From positions 35,237-99,236 of the forward strand of contig USLU01000016.1 of NCBI GenBank assembly GCA_900555635.1: a stretch of 64,000 nt of DNA. Direction: 5' to 3'. Within the stretch, counting starts at the first letter, position 1. Each line of letters opens with the position of its first letter. A model generated the notes under the pieces. It saw only the letters and a list, made by a program, of their open reading frames with translations. It was not told the DNA's origin and did not search any database. This stretch comes from an uncultured Bacteroides sp. Lineage in GTDB: Bacteria > Bacteroidota > Bacteroidia > Bacteroidales > Bacteroidaceae. Below, one piece after another: positions 57,229 through 64,000 of this stretch. A program made the position numbers and the translations under genes.

Positions 57229-58572
57229 ATGATAAAGTTTAGAACCTATATCCAAGTGATACTTCCCGCATTGTTACTGCACCTCTTTACGGGGTGCAGC
57301 AGCAACTCCGGTAGTGAGCCCGATGTACCGTTGCCTCCCGAAGCAGGCAATGAAATGGTAATTTACGAGGCCAATCCCAAAGTCTTTGCCCGTACCAATG
57401 CCTTGAATGCTATTTCGGCACGACTGGACGAGATTCAGAACCTTGGTGTCAATGTACTTTGGTTGATGCCTGTGTATGAACAAGGCATGAAGAATGCCAT
57501 CGGCTCTCCCTATTGTATAAAAGATTATAAGAAGCTGAATGCCGATTACGGTACGTTGGACGACTTGAAGTCTCTGGTTACCAAGGCACATGGCAAAGGT
57601 ATGCGTGTACTGCTCGACTGGGTGGCAAACCATACTTCATGGGATAATGCCTGGATTCAGAATAAAACATGGTACACCCGGGATGCCGGTGGAAATATTA
57701 TTTCCCCCGAAGGTATGGGATGGGCGGATGTTGCCGACTTGAACTATGGAAATGCCGACATGCGCTCCGCCATGATAGAAGCCATGAAGTACTGGGTAGA
57801 AACCGCCAATGTGGACGGATATCGTTGTGACTACGCTGAAGGTGTACCCGATGATTTCTGGAAACAAGCTATCAAGGAGTTGAAGGTTATCAAAGGTGAC
57901 GACCTCCTGATGCTTGCCGAAGGCGGAAAAGCAGCCTTGTATGCCGATGGTTTCGATATAGTCTACGGTTGGAGCCTCATACCGAAATTGCAAGATGTTT
58001 TTGCCGGAAAGGCTGCATTGTCTGCACTTTACGAAGTGCATCGGCAGGAATATCAAGGCGTACCCGCAGGCAAACAACGCTTGCGCTACACCACCAACCA
58101 TGATTTAGCTTCCGAGCATTCTCCGTTGCAGACTTATAAGAACGAGCGTGGTGCAATGGCTGCTTTTGTGCTCGTTTCAATGCTCGATGGCGTTCCACTC
58201 ATTTACAGTTCGCAAGAGATAGCCTATCCACAGCCCCTTTCCTTCTTTGGATATCAGGTTATGGACTGGAGTTCAAACCCTGCTTGTCTCAATGAATACA
58301 AGCAATTGATGAAAGTCTATAAAGCCTCGGCAGCGTTGCGGGGTGGGACACTCAAGACCTATGAAACGGGTAAGGTGGCTTCTCTCTATCACGCTGCCGG
58401 AGAAAAAGGGCTGTTCGTCATGGTAAATACCAGCAACGAAGCTCAAACCGTCAAAGTACCGATAGAGCGTACCGGCGACCGGGTAAAGAACTTGCTGAAT
58501 GGTGAAGTGACTACATTGCCCACAGCATTGACACTGGAAGCATATCAATATTTCATTTGGGAAAAGCAATAA
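57229..58572 (+). CDS. GH13 alpha-amylase-type lipoprotein 1
   Basis: 447 aa. Lipobox LLLHLFTGCSSNSG, then a GH13 barrel: DWVANHTSWDNAWI (region I), DGYRCDYAEGVPDDFW (region II, nucleophile Asp), LLMLAEGGKAA (region III, acid Glu) and RYTTNHDLASEH (region IV, NHD). Likely cuts alpha-1,4-glucan on the cell surface or in the periplasm. Half of its sequence agrees with the next GH13 protein, so the two arose by duplication. Confidence 0.88.
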   Translation: MIKFRTYIQVILPALLLHLFTGCSSNSGSEPDVPLPPEAGNEMVIYEANPKVFARTNALNAISARLDEIQNLGVNVLWLMPVYEQGMKNAIGSPYCIKDYKKLNADYGTLDDLKSLVTKAHGKGMRVLLDWVANHTSWDNAWIQNKTWYTRDAGGNIISPEGMGWADVADLNYGNADMRSAMIEAMKYWVETANVDGYRCDYAEGVPDDFWKQAIKELKVIKGDDLLMLAEGGKAALYADGFDIVYGWSLIPKLQDVFAGKAALSALYEVHRQEYQGVPAGKQRLRYTTNHDLASEHSPLQTYKNERGAMAAFVLVSMLDGVPLIYSSQEIAYPQPLSFFGYQVMDWSSNPACLNEYKQLMKVYKASAALRGGTLKTYETGKVASLYHAAGEKGLFVMVNTSNEAQTVKVPIERTGDRVKNLLNGEVTTLPTALTLEAYQYFIWEKQ

Positions 58573-58608
58573 ATACGTGAGTTAGATGAATTTACAACTA
58601 ATATGCGG

Positions 58609-58686
58609 AGTAACTTAATTCCCCTAATTCACCTTAAACAAAATTAAGTTACTCTGATAATTCCTCTAATTCACATTAAACAAAAT
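58609..58686 (+). repeat. 28-bp direct repeat and inverted repeat between the GH13 genes
   Basis: Two copies of a 28-bp unit (58617-58644 and 58659-58686, 26/28 identical; shared core CTAATTCACnTTAAACAAAA) and a perfect 12-bp inverted repeat AGTAACTTAATT (58609-58620) / AATTAAGTTACT (58642-58653). It fills the 165-bp gap between genes that otherwise are closely packed, so it may regulate the downstream part of the operon. Confidence 0.7.
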
Positions 58687-58737
58687 ACAGTGATGTCACT
58701 CATTATATTTACAAATTAAACTAATAACTAACACACT

Positions 58738-60063
58738 ATGCAAATTAAGAATATACTGTTTTCAATAGGACTCTTTTCCTTGCTTTGTGCATGCGCCCAT
58801 AAACCGCACGCCCCTGCAACCACTTATACATTACCTGCCCCCGAAGATGTGGTGATGTATCAGGTCAACCCACGTGTATTTGCTCCGAATGCTTCTTTCA
58901 ATGCGGTAGGAAGCTATCTGGACTCTATCCGTCGTATGGGTGTGAACGTCGTATGGTTCATGCCTATCAATGAAGTCGGGAAGGAGAAATCGGTTAACTC
59001 CCCTTATTGCGTGAAGGACTATAAAGGCGTCAATCCCGAATTTGGCACGATGCAAGAGTTCAAGCAATTGGTGGGCCAGTGCCACGAGAAAGGAATGAGT
59101 GTCATTATGGACTGGGTGGCAAACCATACATCCTGGGACAATGCCTGGATGGCTCACAAAGACTGGTACACGCAAGACGAAGCAGGTAATGTTGTCTTTC
59201 CTGCCGGTACAGGTTGGAAAGACGTGGCCGATTTGAACTTCGATAATCCCGACATGCGCCTTGCCATGATAGATGCTATGACCTTCTGGGTTGATAGTGT
59301 GGGTATCGACGGTTTCCGTTGCGATGCAGCCGACTTTGTTCCGTATGACTTCTGGAAACAAGCGTTGGATTCTCTTCGTTCGCGTTCCGAACGTCCGCTG
59401 CTGATGCTTGCCGAGGGAAAGAGAAAAGATCATTTTGCTGCCGGTTTTGATATGGACTATGCCTGGAACTTCCTTGAAGGCATCCGCAGGGTTTTCCTGA
59501 AAGATAGTTGTGCCACTACACTCATTGATATAGACCGTGCCGAGTATGACTCTATCCCTGCCGGAAAGAGAAAACTTCGCTTCACGACCAATCACGATGA
59601 ATCGGTCAAGATGACACCTATCCGGGAATTTGGTGGAGAACGTGGCTCAATGGCGGCTTTTGTAATCTCCTCCTACCTGCATGGAGGCGCATTGATCTAT
59701 AGTTCGCAAGAGGTGGGACATCCTGAGCGTATTGACTTCTTTCATTACTGCCCCGTAGATTGGTCCGCCAACTCCGCCCTACGCCGCGAATACGAAACCT
59801 TGATGAAGCTCTACAACGAATATCCCGCCATTCGTAAAGGTGAATTGAGGACATATCCCGGTTGTGATGTTTTCACCTTCGAGAAAGAAGCCGACGGGCA
59901 GCGCATTCTGGTCGTAATCAATGTGCGTGATAGTAACCAGGTAGTTACCTTGCCTGAAGCATGGAAAAATCATGTTTGTGCCGATCTCTTCACAGGTGGA
60001 AGTGAGCCTTTGACCGAATCACTGCCATTGGCACCATACGAATACAAAATACTAAAATATTAA
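58738..60063 (+). CDS. GH13 alpha-amylase-type lipoprotein 2
   Basis: 441 aa. Lipobox LFSLLCACAHKP, GH13 regions: DWVANHTSWDNAWM (I), DGFRCDAADFVPYDFW (II, nucleophile), LLMLAEGKRKD (III), RFTTNHDESVKM (IV). Shares ANHTSWDNAW, DFWKQA and SSQEV(x)xP with the first. Possibly a neopullulanase- or maltogenic-type enzyme; exact specificity is not fixed by the motifs. Confidence 0.88.
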   Translation: MQIKNILFSIGLFSLLCACAHKPHAPATTYTLPAPEDVVMYQVNPRVFAPNASFNAVGSYLDSIRRMGVNVVWFMPINEVGKEKSVNSPYCVKDYKGVNPEFGTMQEFKQLVGQCHEKGMSVIMDWVANHTSWDNAWMAHKDWYTQDEAGNVVFPAGTGWKDVADLNFDNPDMRLAMIDAMTFWVDSVGIDGFRCDAADFVPYDFWKQALDSLRSRSERPLLMLAEGKRKDHFAAGFDMDYAWNFLEGIRRVFLKDSCATTLIDIDRAEYDSIPAGKRKLRFTTNHDESVKMTPIREFGGERGSMAAFVISSYLHGGALIYSSQEVGHPERIDFFHYCPVDWSANSALRREYETLMKLYNEYPAIRKGELRTYPGCDVFTFEKEADGQRILVVINVRDSNQVVTLPEAWKNHVCADLFTGGSEPLTESLPLAPYEYKILKY

Positions 60064-62217
<2,154 letters not shown>

Positions 62218-62258
62218 AGGAAATTATCCTGCATTTAATAGTAAAGTTAACAAAGGGA

Positions 62259-62288
62259 AAGCGCGGGCCGGGAGGTTCGCGCTTTTAT
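62259..62288 (+). terminator. Terminator of the starch locus
   Basis: AAGCGCG (62259-62265) and CGCGCTTTTATT (from 62278), short GC-rich stem followed by T-run, 41 bp after the GH97 stop. Confidence 0.75.
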
Positions 62289-62318
62289 TGCTGATGGAAA
62301 AATATTTGTCATTTTTCT

Positions 62319-62348
62319 TTGTTTTGTCAGTTCGTTACATTATCTTTG
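62319..62348 (+). promoter_or_regulatory. Promoter of the small gene at 62484
   Basis: TTTG (about 62318-62321), 19 bp, TATCTTTG (62341-62348). A 130-nt leader follows, with a hairpin CACCG...CGGTG (about 62381-62397). Confidence 0.6.
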
Positions 62349-62483
62349 CTGCATATAAATGAAACAACAATCTGTCTGGCACCGGATAAAAACGGTGTAT
62401 AGGGGATTGTTGTTTTTTGTTGTATACCACAATGAAAGCAGATTCCTTCAGATAATCGATCATTCACTTAATTGATTATTACA

Positions 62484-62888
62484 ATGGAAGAAAAACTGTA
62501 TGAAAGAGTGCTGAGATGCACTCGTCAGGGTATCATCTCGGTTAATGGTACTCTTCTTCAATCGATGATTGAAGAGTGTGAAAAAGAAGTCAAGAACACT
62601 CGAAGTGTTGAACGCAAACTTCTAATATACTTGAATATGGCTGGTGTTTGCAGTTCTTCGGGATATCCTTACTCAGCTATTCGGTTCTATCAAAAGGTCA
62701 AGGAGCTTTCCATAAAGACCGATTACCAAAACAATCAGATGCGGTATCAGAAATATGCTATTAAGGCAGCATCTGCACTCGAAGCAGAATGGAAGCGATA
62801 TACTCCTAAAGAGAAAACTCCCGAAGAGCTGAAAGATGTAATGTTGTGTTACGAAGATTTGTATTTCTTGGTACATAATATAGAGTAG
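62484..62888 (+). CDS. Unknown small helical protein (134 aa)
   Basis: From ATG 62484: MEEKLYERVLRCTRQGIISV, then IYLNMAGVCSSSGYPYSAIR (TPR-like helix pair) and KDVMLCYEDLYFLVHNIE. One TPR-like unit at most. It has its own promoter and stands alone between the starch locus and an ECF sigma gene. I do not recognise it. Confidence 0.55.
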   Translation: MEEKLYERVLRCTRQGIISVNGTLLQSMIEECEKEVKNTRSVERKLLIYLNMAGVCSSSGYPYSAIRFYQKVKELSIKTDYQNNQMRYQKYAIKAASALEAEWKRYTPKEKTPEELKDVMLCYEDLYFLVHNIE

Positions 62889-63023
62889 GAGTGAAGGGTT
62901 AGAGGTTACCTCTGCTTTTCAAAACTATGCTTGCTCCTCTTATCCTTTGCTAAAAGTACTCTTTAAGCGATGGATAAGGGGAGGTATAGTGAACGATTTT
63001 AGGGTGAATGCCTTATACTTTTT

Positions 63024-63054
63024 TTGGCTTAATAGATTGTTTGTGTTATATTTG
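63024..63054 (+). promoter_or_regulatory. Promoter of the ECF sigma gene
   Basis: TTG (63024-63026) and TATATTTG (63047-63054), 20 bp apart, a full Bacteroides-type promoter 20 bp before the ATG 63075. Confidence 0.65.
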
Positions 63055-63074
63055 CCCAAACAAATGAAGTGAGT

Positions 63075-63632
63075 ATGTCTCCTCAAATAGAACACATTGT
63101 AGCCTTTAATCAACTGTATGAAGAATATAATCAGCGATTCATCCGCTTTGCCAGAAGTTATGTGATGGCAAACGAAGCTGCTGAAGATATCGTCAATGAC
63201 AGTTTCATGTACTATTGGGAAAACAAACAGAATATTGCAGACCAGAACATTTCATCTTACCTCCTGACAGTAGTCAAACATAAATGTATTAATTACCTGA
63301 AACATCTTGCATTGGAAGAACAGGCAAGAGATCGCTTTCAATATATTGAAGAGTGGGAACTTCAACTCAAGATCAGCACTTTGGAAGCCTGTAATCCGGA
63401 AAAGCTATTATCAGATGAAATTCAATTACTTGTTGAGAAGGCCCTGCGCTCCATGCCCGGACAGACACGTGATATCTTAATTCGTAGCCGATATAAATCA
63501 CAGACCAACAGGACTATTGCAGCCGAGTTGGGTATTTCAGTGAAAGCCGTGGAGTATCACATGACGAAAGCGTTGAAGATACTTCGTACAGTACTAAAAG
63601 ACTATTTCCCTATTTGGCTACTTTGCTATTAA
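63075..63632 (+). CDS. ECF sigma-70 factor, Bacteroidetes type
   Basis: 185 aa from ATG 63075 (GTG 63069 also open). Region 2: FNQLYEEYNQRFIRFARSYV, AAEDIVNDSFMYYWENKQNI, and SYLLTVVKHKCINYLKHL; region 4: KALRSMPGQTRDILIRSRYK, IAAELGISVKAVEYHMTKAL. This is the family that pairs with FecR-type anti-sigma factors and SusC-like receptors in Bacteroides, but no FecR gene is visible in the 370 bp to the window edge. Unrelated in detail to the sigma pair at 37-38 kb. Confidence 0.88.
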   Translation: MSPQIEHIVAFNQLYEEYNQRFIRFARSYVMANEAAEDIVNDSFMYYWENKQNIADQNISSYLLTVVKHKCINYLKHLALEEQARDRFQYIEEWELQLKISTLEACNPEKLLSDEIQLLVEKALRSMPGQTRDILIRSRYKSQTNRTIAAELGISVKAVEYHMTKALKILRTVLKDYFPIWLLCY

Positions 63633-64000
63633 TTAAAGGAGTAAAGACCCTATCAGAAACGAAGTAATGCTTAGCTACATGCTTTCTTAGGCAGATAGCA
63701 CTATGTACTTTATCCGCAAGACACCAGCTTTTCTTTGCTTTGATACCTGATGTTAGTCCACTTTAGATTAATACTTTTTGCATGCGCACGGCTGTGGAAA
63801 AGCATCTTCATCTAGGTGAAGAAGTAGATTCACATCTATGAAGATGCTTTTTCACTGCTGTGCGCATAGCTCATACATTAATCATTTGCATAAGAAAGGC
63901 CTGTAGTTAGTGTAAGAAACATCTGTAGTTTGTCTACCGGATGCCGGTAGTTTACCCTCTGAACATGTGAAACGGAAAAGTACGAAGCGTGCGGGGCAGT
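63633..64000. other. Intergenic end of window, no gene seen
   Basis: No plausible frame and no start of FecR. Contains a long hairpin at 63782-63867, described separately. Confidence 0.6.
63782..63867. repeat. Long imperfect hairpin (86 bp)
   Basis: ATGCGCACGGCTGTGGAAAA and, continuing, GCATCTTCAT pair with ATGAAGATGC and the following TTTTTCACTGCTGTGCGCAT; three or four mismatches in 30 bp, with further GGTGAA/TTCACA inside. Looks like a MITE/REP-type element or strong terminator, or structured RNA. Confidence 0.75.

Overview
The window is a stretch of Bacteroides chromosome carrying a complete Mu-like (transposable, contractile-tailed) prophage. Evidence for Bacteroides: promoters of the TTG-N19/20-TAnnTTTG type, a SusC/SusD starch-utilisation locus with a SusR-type regulator, the glycine-lipid genes glsA/glsB, an EnvC-DUF4292-TPR-dut cluster, and mraZ heading the division cluster. 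I cannot name the species.

Layout. 1-653: host, with the 5' end of mraZ (minus strand, running off the window), MraZ-box-like repeats and a short repeat cluster. 660-34967: the prophage (34.3 kb), framed by a 6-bp direct repeat AAGACT at both edges and by inverted terminal sites that align 18/25 without a gap. Inside it: a leftward repressor/lysogeny block (878-2034), a rightward early block (2136-8543: Ner-like regulator, DDE transposase, MuB-like ATPase, DUF3164), an AT-rich P-loop ATPase cargo gene (8637-10172), a leftward adenine methylase (10240-11046), a leftward head block (11283-17056: neck protein, minor head protein, portal, gp36-like, large and small terminase), a rightward block from a divergent control region (17178-31703: ClpP-type protease/scaffold, capsid, sheath, tube, tail chaperones, baseplate, lysis cassette, tail fibre), and a leftward right-end block (31829-34820: tape measure, gpG-like protein and two small genes) with its own promoter.

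34974-64000: host. GH125 alpha-mannosidase, two duplicated ECF sigma genes, glsA-glsB, dgt, dut-TPR-DUF4292-envC, an M20 peptidase, an acyl-CoA synthetase, then a starch-type polysaccharide utilisation locus (susR-like, susC, susD, a SusE/F-like starch-binding lipoprotein, two GH13 lipoproteins, a GH97 alpha-glucosidase), a small unknown gene and an ECF sigma gene.

Most notable: (1) the portal and minor head genes are joined by a -1 frameshift cassette (A_AAU_UUU, 4-nt spacer, 8-bp stem), and the downstream gene has no usable start codon; its C-terminus looks like a PD-(D/E)xK/CdiA-type nuclease. (2) TTAAAC half-sites on an exact 11- or 22-bp register occur as an array at the phage left end and as pairs at several transcription-unit borders, a stoperator-like network. 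(3) Two near-identical plus-strand promoters sit inside the leftward head block, one ahead of a 95-nt hairpin that may be a small RNA. All functions are read from sequence and memory of families; nothing was searched.
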